Assembly: GCA_022486815.1 (NCBI GenBank)
Contig: JAKVJW010000002.1
Coordinates: forward strand, 1-64,000
From: Prevotella sp.
Lineage (GTDB): Bacteria > Bacteroidota > Bacteroidia > Bacteroidales > Bacteroidaceae
Direction of reading: 5' to 3'
DNA: 64,000 nt
Numbering within the stretch: the first letter of the stretch is position 1; every line of letters begins with the position of its first letter. Under the pieces are notes generated by a model, which saw nothing but the letters and a program-made list of their open reading frames with translations, was not told where the DNA came from and searched no databases. Of this stretch, positions 1 to 8,078 are shown in pieces. Position numbers and translations under genes: made by a program.

Positions 1-835
1 TTTGTAACGGACAGATACGGTTGTCATAATTGATGAATAACCGCCCGAACTTTTTTGCAGTTTCCTGGGGGATGACGGTAGCAGCCCGTGAAGACTGAAA
101 GCAGAATGGACCGATAAGCAGAGCCAGGGTCAGTAACCCGTTACGGACAGACACCTTGTGGAGGAGTTGGCGAAAAGTTCCTTTGGGGTCCAGTAATAGC
201 CAGAAAAGACTGACAAAGAGCAGGGCATAGCCGATATAAGTAACGGTAATACCATAAGGATCCCTGTTGATACTTAGATAACTGCCCATATTGTCAGTAT
301 CATAGCTTGCCTGATAAAACCTTACACCTCTGTACGTAAAGATATGATTCATGGATACCTCTGCAGGGATAGTTTTCGTGCCGTCGATAATCTTGAACTT
401 TGTGATGAAATTGCTTGGTGCAGTTGTACCTTTATGGTATGTGATATTAAAGTGATCCAGACGCACGGAAAAGGGCAAGTTCAAACTTTCAAGCGTACCA
501 TCTTCCTTTTGCTCTTCTACACGGTTTGTAGATTGGTCACCTCGCAAGTACATCATTCCTCTGAATGCCAGGGTATGCGTGAGCATAGCACCGATGAGGA
601 TAATTACCATGGAAAGATGAAGAATTAAAGTGGAGAAATGACGGGCAGGTGAAAGATGCCGGAAGATATAGAAAAGGCCGGTAATGATGAGCAAGGCCCA
701 CAGAAGGATAAACCACCATGAACCGTAGAAGTACTGGTCTGCAAATGGAGTACCTTCAATGTTTTCCATAAGGGTTGCTGAAGCAAGTGCTACGATGAGC
801 AGGATATATATGGAAATGACTGTTTTCTTGATCAT
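1..835 (-). CDS. ResB/CcsA-type cytochrome c assembly protein, N-terminal part (cut by window edge)
   Basis: The reverse strand is open from an ATG at 835 to the left edge of the window, so about 278 residues are visible and the C-terminal part is missing. The N-terminus has two close hydrophobic helices (about residues 5-21 and 40-58) and a third near 70-90, then a soluble stretch with the ResB-like phrase FTYRGVRFYQASYD, and another membrane helix. This is the layout of the ResB half of System II cytochrome c maturation proteins, which in Bacteroidetes are often fused to a CcsA half that carries heme across the membrane and attaches it to CxxCH apoproteins. Whether the CcsA half is present cannot be seen. 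It lies downstream of a decayed heme-protein gene that would have been a client. Confidence 0.75.
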   Translation of the reverse strand, partial: MIKKTVISIYILLIVALASATLMENIEGTPFADQYFYGSWWFILLWALLIITGLFYIFRHLSPARHFSTLILHLSMVIILIGAMLTHTLAFRGMMYLRGDQSTNRVEEQKEDGTLESLNLPFSVRLDHFNITYHKGTTAPSNFITKFKIIDGTKTIPAEVSMNHIFTYRGVRFYQASYDTDNMGSYLSINRDPYGITVTYIGYALLFVSLFWLLLDPKGTFRQLLHKVSVRNGLLTLALLIGPFCFQSSRAATVIPQETAKKFGRLFINYDNRICPLQ

Positions 836-851
836 ATCTTGAAATAATAAC

Positions 852-883
852 GGCTAAAGAAACATTTTGTTGTTCCTTTAGCC
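852..883 (-). terminator. Hairpin between the heme-protein pseudogene and the cytochrome assembly gene
   Basis: GGCTAAAG (852-859) pairs with CTTTAGCC (876-883), and the stem continues inward to about 13 pairs with one mismatch. Read leftward it is followed by a T-rich stretch (GTTATTATTTC), so it may end transcription from the right. It lies only 17 bases before the start codon at 835. The T tail is imperfect, so it could also be a leader structure. Confidence 0.5.
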
Positions 884-918
884 TGAAAAATCACATTGTA
901 AATATAAGCAGATTACAT

Positions 919-2225
919 TTATATAGCATTAATGAAAGCAATGACCGCGTCACGATCGCTCTTGGGAAGATTATAAAACTGTTTTGCAGCAAAAAAGGCA
1001 TCACTTTCTTTGCTATAGGCATGCCACATGATAGCTTCCGTAACATTTCGTGCACGACAGTCATGCAGGCGACTTCCTTCACCTGTTTCCTGGGTGGATA
1101 GTCCTCTGCCCCAAAGTGGAGTGGTACGACACCATCCGGTACGGATGTTGTTGATGATATGGAGGTTATGCTGGATAAGATCAGTATAGGGCCAGATGGT
1201 GGTATTACTATAATCGGGCATACCGTTGCCGATAGAACAGAACTTGCGCGATACAGGGTCTATCCAACTGTTGTCTTTTCTGATTTTCCATGAAGGACGA
1301 TGGCAACTTGTACAGCACATTTGATAAAAGAGTGTTTTGCCCCGTTGTATTTCTTCATTATCCAGATTACGTGCCTCTGGTACACCGGGTCCCTTGTGCC
1401 ATACTGCAAAAGCATAATAATTTTCGTCAGTCATTTCTTCCTGGCCATTCCATGGGGAACCGTTGACAAAGTATTTTTCATATAGGGTATGAGTCTCTGT
1501 ATTGTTCCGGTTGAGGCTCAGCAATTTATTTACCATGTAGGAAATGCTGTCTGTGGAACCATCTGCATAATAAGGGTGCAGGAGAGAATTGAGGTCCTTG
1601 CCTTCCTGCTGGATGGTACTGATTACCTCAGTATCTTCGCTCATGTCTTTGGCCCAGGCTGCTGAACTGTAAAGATAATGACGGTCTGATCGTGTAACAT
1701 TAGTAATATTCCACATTGCGTTGGCTCCCGGTCCGTCAAGAAGGGCAGCCCGGGTCAGACCATAAGTGAATTTCTTGATCCGTTTTGTGCCATCAGCGAG
1801 CGTATACCAGGCACTGTTTGACCAATCATTTGCAGCTGAGTCCCAAATCGAAGGATTCAGTCTGACATATCCTTTGACTGCTTCTTTCTGATATTGTACT
1901 TTCATGGAATCATCACTTGCCGGTCAAAAAGAGTAAAGTCATGCTCGAAAAAAGTCTCACCTTTCTTGAAAATTTGATAGAGACCGTAATTGTCTTCAAC
2001 TATTGGTGCCGGGTTGCTATAGCAACCTTGTTCATTGCTTGTGGTACCTTTTACTCCTCCCGGATACCATTCAGCTGCTGTAAAGTTTCCTACTTGTTTT
2101 CCAATATTCTCATTTGGATTTACAGGAGAAATGGAATGATCATCACTGCAACCTGTCAAAACGGTGACAAACAATTCTAAAAGAAAAAAGGGTTTATATA
2201 TCCTCTTAATCATATATGGATTCAT
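919..2225 (-). pseudogene. Di-heme oxidoreductase (DUF1111 family), internally deleted
   Basis: Two leftward reading frames carry the two ends of one protein. The first (2225-1902, best start ATG at 2210) has a lipoprotein signal ending at TGCSDD and the family's early phrase FTAAEWYPGG. The second (1905-919) has the C-terminal half, with a heme motif CTSCH (residues 198-202 of that frame), the family phrase RTTPLWGRGL and EAIMWH near the end. The frames meet at 1902-1905 with a change of phase. In-frame codons just before the second ATG continue the family sequence (DDSMKVQYQ), so that ATG is not a true start. Family members have two CxxCH motifs; the first, with the residues around it, is missing. 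I infer a deletion of about 100-150 residues that also shifted the frame. These enzymes sit in the envelope and often pair with imelysins, as here. Confidence 0.8.
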
Positions 2226-2238
2226 TTAACTTATAAAA

Positions 2239-2930
2239 TTACTTATTATTGGACTGGACAAAATCATCAGCCTTATTCAATACGTCCGTTAAGTTCTTGC
2301 ATGCATCTATGGCTGCTTGTATGGTTTCTTTATTGGCAGCTACATTGAAAGTCAGAACAAACGGAGTAGGAATAGCCTTGATTTTAGTTTGGGCATCATC
2401 TATAGCCGTCTGGACTTCTTTGCCTATAGTGGGATTGTATTTCTTGAAATAACCAGCCATTGAATAATCAGACCGATTGCCTGTCACTCCGCCACTCCAC
2501 ACATTGTTAATGCTTTGGATATTATCCCAGAAGTCAGTCAGTGAATTATAAGAATAGGGTGATTCGATGTAACTTGGATCCTTGCCTGAGAACGGATTAG
2601 TTATCTTTGTCAGACCTACTTCATCTGAAATACCGCCACATCCGTCATCACCAACAAGAATGGCAGAAATGGCATTTTTTACCGAACGGTAAAGAGAACC
2701 GATCTGCCCTGCTGCTTTCATGTTTTCACCATAGGTCATACTGTTGTTACTCAACATGTAAGTACTCCAATCAAGGCGATCTTCTATGAATTGTCGATGG
2801 TCAGCAGGTGCATTCTTGTTCCAGCAGCATTCCAGACGATTTTGAGTATATCACATATACAAAGAGTCATTATTTTCAGGTATTTCAACCATCTTAAGTC
2901 TTTTTCAGTCGAATCAGAAATCACTGTCAT
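2239..2930 (-). pseudogene. Imelysin-family (peptidase M75-like) protein, N-terminally lost and frameshifted
   Basis: The frame 2850-2239 gives the C-terminal half of an imelysin-like protein, with NAPADHRQFIEDRLDWSTYM followed by a helical region and the ending DFVQSNNK. It opens after a stop at 2851-2853 and has no start codon before an internal ATG at 2757. Just upstream, another frame (ATG at 2930) reads TEKDLRWLKYLKI, which fits the preceding part of an imelysin, so a frameshift lies near 2845. The first half of the protein and its lipoprotein signal are absent. Imelysins are envelope proteins linked to iron or heme handling and commonly sit beside di-heme oxidoreductases. The next gene downstream, 13 bases away, is such a gene and is also broken. 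Confidence 0.75.
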
Positions 2931-3017
2931 GGTCTCTTTTTAATCTGAAAGAGGTAAATATTGTAAGTAAATTAGAAAATAATTGACACGCTGTTATGAA
3001 TTACCATTTAAAATTTC

Positions 3018-3025
3018 TACTTTTG
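3018..3025 (+). promoter_or_regulatory. -7 promoter box for the BASS-type transporter
   Basis: TACTTTTG matches TAnnTTTG. It lies inside the longest open frame (which would begin at 2996), so the gene must start downstream, at 3041 or 3050. Confidence 0.65.
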
Positions 3026-3040
3026 CAATTAAATTTAGAA

Positions 3041-4009
3041 ATGTCTTCAATGCGTATAATTACTTTTATTAAGAACTGGACTCTTCTTTGTTCCTTGATT
3101 GTTGGAACAGTTATCTATCTGTTGTTTTCGGAAATTTCATTCTTAGAACCTACGGGGGATTTCATGGGACCGAAATTAGTCGATCTCATGCCGTTTGTTA
3201 TCTCAACAATGCTCTACATTACGTTTTGTAAGATGCAGATACATGATTTGAGACCCCGAACCTGGCACTTTGTTTTACAAGGTATAAGAACAGCCCTTTC
3301 CGGACTTACGGTTATTGCCATACAATTTGTCAAAGAACCGGAAATCAAACTCTTGCTTGAAGGTGTTTTCATTTGTGTCATTTGCCCTACAGCGGCTGCA
3401 GCTCCTGTGATTACAGAAAAACTTGGAGGAAATATCGCATCACTTACAATGTTTCTTCTTATTGCCAACGTAGTCACTTCTATTATTATTCCATTGTTTT
3501 TCCCATTAGTAGAGAAGGGTGCAGATATTTCGTTCATCGGTGCATTCTTCATGGTGTTGAAAAGGGTAATAATGGTACTTGTTTTCCCCCTTGTACTTGC
3601 TCTGCTTACACGGAAGTTTCTTCCCCAGTTATCCAATTGGCTCAATCATTACAAAAACATAGCTTTTTATTTATGGACGACCAACCTGGCCATCGTTATG
3701 GGATTGACGACGAGAAATATTATTCATGCACCTATATCAGGCTGGACGCTGATTATTCTTCTTATTATTCCTCTTTTTGTGTCTATCCTGCAATTCAGTA
3801 TAGGTAAAGCAGTCGGAAAGCATTACGGGGATAGTATCGGTGCAGGACAGGCTTTGGGCCAGAAAAATACGGTCGTCGGTATTTGGCTAACCCTTAAGTT
3901 CCTGAATCCTTATGCTTCTTTAGCTCCTTGTGCTTATGTGATCTGGCAGAATATCATCAATGCGGTCCAGATATGGTATAAACAGAAATACGGTTATCTG
4001 AAGTGGTAG
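3041..4009 (+). CDS. Bile acid:sodium symporter (BASS/SBF) family transporter
   Basis: This predicted inner-membrane protein of 322 residues has about ten hydrophobic segments. Two patches are typical of the SBF fold: CPTAAAAPVITEKLGG in the first half and GAGQALGQKNTVVGIWLT in the second, which correspond to the crossing helices that bind sodium and substrate in the family. The substrate cannot be read from the sequence; members move bile acids, pantoate, pyruvate or other organic anions. A start at 2996 is possible in the frame, but the promoter box at 3018-3025 favours ATG 3041 (or 3050). The gene diverges from the broken imelysin locus. Confidence 0.8.
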   Translation: MSSMRIITFIKNWTLLCSLIVGTVIYLLFSEISFLEPTGDFMGPKLVDLMPFVISTMLYITFCKMQIHDLRPRTWHFVLQGIRTALSGLTVIAIQFVKEPEIKLLLEGVFICVICPTAAAAPVITEKLGGNIASLTMFLLIANVVTSIIIPLFFPLVEKGADISFIGAFFMVLKRVIMVLVFPLVLALLTRKFLPQLSNWLNHYKNIAFYLWTTNLAIVMGLTTRNIIHAPISGWTLIILLIIPLFVSILQFSIGKAVGKHYGDSIGAGQALGQKNTVVGIWLTLKFLNPYASLAPCAYVIWQNIINAVQIWYKQKYGYLKW

Positions 4010-4063
4010 GTATAAATTTGGTAATAAGATACAATGGGTTTAAATGAAAAATCAATGAAAATA

Positions 4064-4095
4064 TTTGGTGGTTTTGGAAGGATTTCATATATTTG
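4064..4095 (+). promoter_or_regulatory. Promoter for the ATPase-CYTH gene
   Basis: TTTG (4064-4067), 20 bases, then TATATTTG (4088-4095): a full Bacteroidetes-type promoter. Transcription would begin near 4100, giving a leader of about 120 bases before the start codon at 4224. Confidence 0.75.
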
Positions 4096-4103
4096 CAACG
4101 GAA

Positions 4104-4148
4104 ATGAACTTCTTGATAAAGGGGGGATTCCAATTAACACCAGTTTGA
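4104..4148 (+). other. Possible 14-residue leader peptide
   Basis: An ATG almost at the predicted transcript 5' end opens a 14-codon frame (MNFLIKGGFQLTPV, then TGA). It is followed by a small stem (CACCA/TGGTG, about 4138-4154, overlapping its end) and then the strong hairpin at 4188-4207. The arrangement resembles a transcription attenuator, but no run of regulatory codons is visible, and a frame this short can arise by chance. Confidence 0.25.
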
Positions 4149-4187
4149 ATGGTGGCAATTTGATTTAAAAAACTTGAAAATAAATAA

Positions 4188-4207
4188 GGCGCGAAGTACT
4201 TCGCGCC
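4188..4207 (+). terminator. Perfect palindromic hairpin with T tail just before a start codon
   Basis: GGCGCGAAGTACTTCGCGCC is a perfect 20-base palindrome followed by TTTTGTTTGTCTTTTT. It looks like an intrinsic terminator but lies downstream of the promoter at 4064-4095 and 16 bases before the ATG at 4224. It may be an attenuator of the ATPase-CYTH gene or the end of a short RNA of about 110 bases. Confidence 0.6.
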
Positions 4208-4223
4208 TTTTGTTTGTCTTTTT

Positions 4224-5306
4224 ATGGAAGAAATAAAGAAGATTGTCCTTACCGGAGGACCTTGTGCCGGAAAAACTACGGCATTGGTAAAGATTATGGA
4301 GCATTTTTCCAGTTTGGGCTTCAAAGTATTTACAGTTCCAGAAGTTCCTACAATGTTTTCACAAGGGGGAGTTGATTACCTTACGGATAATAAGACCTTC
4401 TTTTATGAAGAAGAAAAAGCTACGCTGGAAACCCAGATGTCTTTAGAGGATAGGTTTCTGAAAATGGCCCAAGCTTACGGTAAACCGTCTGTGATAGTCT
4501 GTGACCGTGGTACTTTGGACATTTCCACATATTTTACTTCTGAAATGTGGAATAAAATCACACAGGCTTGTAATACGGATACAGAAAGTCTGCGCAATCG
4601 GTATGACGCAGTACTGCATTTGGTCTCTGCCGCAGATGGTGCAGAGAAATACTATACGAATGTTAATAATAAACAGAGGAAAGAGGGATTGGAACTGGCC
4701 CGGCAACTGGATAAGAAGATTATCAAGGCGTGGACAGGGCATCCTCACATGAGGGTTATCAACAACCATGATAATTTTGAGAATAAATTGAACCGTGTCA
4801 TCAAGGAGATTTCTGATGTCCTTGCTTTACCACAGCGCATCGAGAATGAACGAAGATATAAGGTGGTGATTACGGACCAACTTCCTGAAAGCATTGAAAG
4901 TGAAATCACTCAGACCTATCTGGCTGCTGAACCGGGATGTGAAATGCGTCTGCGCAGACGGGTATGGAAAGGAAAGCAGGTTAATATTCTGACAACCACT
5001 AAGAAGGTAGCCGATGATGAAAGAATTGAAACAGAACGTACTCTTACTCATAATCTTTATACTTCTTTACTTGGACAGGCTGATCCGTACCGGCATACGA
5101 TAAAGAAAATACGGAAAACCTTTATTTGGAAAGGACAGTTCTTTGAACTTGATAAATTTATAGAACCTGTCAACCAGCTTATCACTTTGGAGGTAAAGGG
5201 AGTAGAAGAGCGTGAAGATGTTCATTTCCCTCCTTCTGTAAAGGTGGTTGAAGACATTACCGGCAATATGGCTTATGACAATTATAATATAGCCTTAAAA
5301 AAATAA
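4224..5306 (+). CDS. P-loop ATPase (AAA_28-like) fused to a CYTH/triphosphate-tunnel domain
   Basis: The 360-residue protein opens with a Walker A motif GGPCAGKTT (residues 11-19) in an NadR/AAA_28-like nucleotide-binding domain of about 190 residues, with a Walker B-like VIVCDRGTLD near 91-100. From about residue 205 a CYTH domain follows: it begins with ENERRYKV, a variant of the family's ExExK metal-binding motif with Arg in place of Lys, and continues with the basic strands MRLRRRVWKGK and LEVKG expected in the tunnel. CYTH domains bind or cleave triphosphate compounds. The joint suggests kinase-like and triphosphate-binding activities in one cytosolic protein; the substrate is unknown. 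The start is fixed by the P-loop. A Fur-family gene follows 2 bases later, so the two are probably co-transcribed. Confidence 0.8.
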   Translation: MEEIKKIVLTGGPCAGKTTALVKIMEHFSSLGFKVFTVPEVPTMFSQGGVDYLTDNKTFFYEEEKATLETQMSLEDRFLKMAQAYGKPSVIVCDRGTLDISTYFTSEMWNKITQACNTDTESLRNRYDAVLHLVSAADGAEKYYTNVNNKQRKEGLELARQLDKKIIKAWTGHPHMRVINNHDNFENKLNRVIKEISDVLALPQRIENERRYKVVITDQLPESIESEITQTYLAAEPGCEMRLRRRVWKGKQVNILTTTKKVADDERIETERTLTHNLYTSLLGQADPYRHTIKKIRKTFIWKGQFFELDKFIEPVNQLITLEVKGVEEREDVHFPPSVKVVEDITGNMAYDNYNIALKK

Positions 5307-5308
5307 CA

Positions 5309-5767
5309 ATGGATAAATCGGTCTGTATAAAACTCCTGCAGAGTCATGGGATAAAACCTACGGCTAATCGCATTGTGATTGCTGAAGCACTTGCTGCTAA
5401 AGACAACCATCCACTATCTCTGAAAGAATTGGAGATAAGTATTCAAACTATCGATAAGTCCAATATTTCCCGCGCACTCACGTTATTCAAGGAGCAACAT
5501 CTTGTGCATACGATTGAGGATGGCGTCGGCAGCATAAGATATGAACTGTGCATGAGTCATTGTTTTACAGATGACAAAGATGAAGAAGATGATGACATGC
5601 ACGTGCATTTCTATTGTGAAGAGTGCCATCGTACAACTTGTCTGTATGATATACCTTTACCTCCGATTACTCTTTCTTCCGGATACGAGATGCACTCCGC
5701 AAATTATCTGATTACTGGAATTTGTCCCGATTGTCTACGCAAGAGATTCAGGCATCCTCATGTCTGA
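5309..5767 (+). CDS. Fur-family transcriptional repressor
   Basis: The 152-residue protein has the Fur winged-helix fold (about residues 8-75) and a metal-binding C-terminal half with HVHFYCEECHRTTC (about 99-112) and a second cysteine pair in GICPDC near the end, which form the structural zinc site. An acidic insert (DDKDEEDDDM, about 88-97) separates the halves. Family members sense iron, zinc, manganese or peroxide; the metal cannot be assigned here. It lies 2 bases after the ATPase-CYTH gene and likely shares its transcript. Confidence 0.85.
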   Translation: MDKSVCIKLLQSHGIKPTANRIVIAEALAAKDNHPLSLKELEISIQTIDKSNISRALTLFKEQHLVHTIEDGVGSIRYELCMSHCFTDDKDEEDDDMHVHFYCEECHRTTCLYDIPLPPITLSSGYEMHSANYLITGICPDCLRKRFRHPHV

Positions 5768-5806
5768 AATATGATCCATACAATTATGCAGTAGTTACCT
5801 TCTCAA

Positions 5807-5874
5807 GCGATATGGTGCATATCGCAATACTGTATGGTGCATAGAGTGGACCTCTATGGTGCATACAGCTTTTT
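5807..5874 (+). repeat. Three 11-bp direct repeats at 22-bp spacing forming hairpins, ending in a T run
   Basis: TATGGTGCATA occurs exactly three times, at 5811-5821, 5833-5843 and 5855-5865. The first copy sits in its own inverted repeat (GCGATATG, GTG, CATATCGC; 5807-5825). The second and third fold on each other: CTGTATG (5830-5836) with CATACAG (5862-5868) and CATAGAG (5840-5846) with CTCTATG (5852-5858), around facing GTG/GTG bubbles and a 5-base loop, then CTTTTT. It lies between the convergent fur-type and fbp genes, so a terminator role is likely, but the exact repetition suggests something more. Confidence 0.7.
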
Positions 5875-5980
5875 ATGGAGACTGAAGCACAAACTTTGCC
5901 CAAGTTACATTGAAAGATTCCCTTATGCTATAGTTATATATGAATCGTACCAGTGAGGGAGATCCATTACTTCTCAAAAT

Positions 5981-7999
5981 CTATTTCTTCTTTTCAGATT
6001 CCTTGATGATACCATGCCGATAAGCGTATAGCAATTCTTCCAAGTCATCAATCTGATGACGTAATTCTATTCCTTTGTCTGTATCAGCTACAAGGAGCCT
6101 GTGATTACTCAATTCCACGAGTTGTGTCGTCGACTTGATATCTTTTCCTCTTCGTATTGCATCTTCCTGACTGGTAAAAGGCTCATGCTGTACCAGTTGG
6201 AGACTGCGGCTATGGAAAACCAACGTGTAACCGGCGATTCCCGTTTCACTGTGATAAGCTTTGGAGAAGCCACCATCGATGACCAGCAATTTCCCTTTTG
6301 CCTTGATCGGATTTTCTCCCTGAGCTGCCTTTACGGGCACGTGTCCATTGATAATATGCCTGTTGGGGCCTTTTGCGCCGAAAGAATCCAGTATATAGTC
6401 AACGATTTTTTCATCATCACGCAACTTGAAATAGTTTCCTTTTTCTTCATGCCACGTCGTCTTGTCATTGATGAAATAACGCTCAAAGGTAGCCATCTTG
6501 CTTTTGTCAAAAAGAGGTGAATTCGGTCCCAGCCAGAGATAGAGAAAAAAGTCAATATCATATTGCTTTTCTTCAGGATCGGTATCTGTCTGAAAAGCAT
6601 TACGGACCATGATCTCAATATTCTGCATCAGTTTTGCTCCGCTATAGGTTCGTCCCGGGTAGATTTCTACTTCCTTTAGTGTGCCGTCTTCATTGAGTGG
6701 ACAGGAAGCATGGAACAGTAGATTGTTATTAAAAATAGCATAGATACTGCCATGTGTAAGCATGAGTTGAATATGCCCTTGCAGTTTTTCGCTGACAGCA
6801 AAAGAATGGTGGAGTTTCTGTACTAATAATTTTTCCTCCCTAGTGAGTTCAAAAGGATTTTTCGGATTGACAGTCGGGAAATGACATGAAGTAAGAGGGT
6901 AGGACTTCCCCTTCAATTTGACTGATCCTTTTGCATAATCAATATTACTTAGCAGACAGCGATCTTCCAATTTCCATTCCGGATGAATCTTAAAGAGTTG
7001 GTTTTCGATCTTGAACTGGATGATTGCAATAGCTTTGTGCATCTGTGCAGTAAGCCGTTGGGTCCGCTCATCTACATGAGCAATATCGCCTCCCAGTCTA
7101 GGCATGAACTCTTCGCAAGGGTCATCTTTATATGTTGCCATGGCAAAAGTAGCCAAAGGCATCAGATTGATGCCATATCCTTCTTCAAGAGTTGTCAGGT
7201 TTGCATAACGGAGAGAAATGCGGATTACCTCACACATACAAGCATCGTTGCCTGCTGCAGCACCTATCCATAACATGTCATGGTTTCCCCACTGAATATC
7301 CCATGAGTGATAATTGCGTAAAGTGTCCATGATGATATGTGCTCCCGGTCCACGATCATAAATATCGCCTAAGATATGGAGCTGGTCAATGGCCAGTCGT
7401 TGAATGACTTTTGCAATAGCGATGATGAATGCATCAGCGCGTCCTGTAGAAATAATAGTATCAACAATTACATTTACGTATGCTGTCTTGTTGGAATCTT
7501 CTGTATGTTCATGAAGAAGTTCCTCGATAATATAGGAAAAATCCTCAGGCAGGGATTTGCGGACTTTTGAGCGGGTATATTTGCTGGATACATCACGACA
7601 TACTGCTACCAGGCGGTGCAGGATAATATGATACCAGTCATTGATATCTTTTTCTGTCTGTTTGATTATTTCCAGTTTTTCCTCGGGATAGTAAATTAAG
7701 GTGCAAAGATCACGCTTATCCTCTTCACGGAGGGAATTACCGAAAAGTTCATTCACTTTTCTTCTGATATTTCCTGATGCATTCTTCAGCACATGTTGAA
7801 AGGCTTCATATTCACCATGAATATCTGCCAGAAAATGTTCTGTTCCCTTAGGCAAATGTAAGATAGCCGCCAAGTTGATAATCTCTGTACTTGCAGAGGC
7901 AATGTTAGGAAAACTCTTTGACAATAAGGTCAAATACCTTATGTCTTTATCAATATTATAAGGTTTCATAGTCTTTTTTGTTTGCGTCGATGTTTTCAT
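5981..7999 (-). CDS. fbp: Fructose-1,6-bisphosphatase, class III
   Basis: The 672-residue protein matches the long FBPase form of Firmicutes and Bacteroidetes, which removes the 1-phosphate of fructose 1,6-bisphosphate in gluconeogenesis. It carries the metallophosphatase signatures of the class: ADIHGEYEAFQ (about residues 58-68), GDIYDRGP and WGNHDMLW near 215-245, and NGHVPVKAAQGE in the C-terminal half. Its length is the usual one. The product is cytosolic. The neighbours are not functionally related, and the upstream 79-base gap shows no clear promoter box. Confidence 0.95.
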   Translation of the reverse strand: MKTSTQTKKTMKPYNIDKDIRYLTLLSKSFPNIASASTEIINLAAILHLPKGTEHFLADIHGEYEAFQHVLKNASGNIRRKVNELFGNSLREEDKRDLCTLIYYPEEKLEIIKQTEKDINDWYHIILHRLVAVCRDVSSKYTRSKVRKSLPEDFSYIIEELLHEHTEDSNKTAYVNVIVDTIISTGRADAFIIAIAKVIQRLAIDQLHILGDIYDRGPGAHIIMDTLRNYHSWDIQWGNHDMLWIGAAAGNDACMCEVIRISLRYANLTTLEEGYGINLMPLATFAMATYKDDPCEEFMPRLGGDIAHVDERTQRLTAQMHKAIAIIQFKIENQLFKIHPEWKLEDRCLLSNIDYAKGSVKLKGKSYPLTSCHFPTVNPKNPFELTREEKLLVQKLHHSFAVSEKLQGHIQLMLTHGSIYAIFNNNLLFHASCPLNEDGTLKEVEIYPGRTYSGAKLMQNIEIMVRNAFQTDTDPEEKQYDIDFFLYLWLGPNSPLFDKSKMATFERYFINDKTTWHEEKGNYFKLRDDEKIVDYILDSFGAKGPNRHIINGHVPVKAAQGENPIKAKGKLLVIDGGFSKAYHSETGIAGYTLVFHSRSLQLVQHEPFTSQEDAIRRGKDIKSTTQLVELSNHRLLVADTDKGIELRHQIDDLEELLYAYRHGIIKESEKKK

Positions 8000-8078
8000 G
8001 GAATTATAAAAGAAAGAAATACAACTTTATGTTTTTTGTTAATTAAAGAATAACTTTTTATGTATAAGGGGTTCTGTA

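Noticed and set aside
919..1905. Leftward frame of 328 residues as a complete gene
   Set aside because: It has no signal peptide and in-frame codons before its ATG still match the family; it is the C-terminal half of a broken gene.
2996..3040. N-terminal extension of the BASS-type transporter
   Set aside because: A -7 promoter box lies inside it (3018-3025), so the transcript should begin after it.
3214..3645. Leftward 143-residue frame within the BASS-type gene
   Set aside because: It is fully covered by a well-supported gene on the other strand.
5807..5874. CRISPR array
   Set aside because: The repeats are 11 bases with 11-base spacers that are themselves complementary, with no cas genes; they are hairpin parts.
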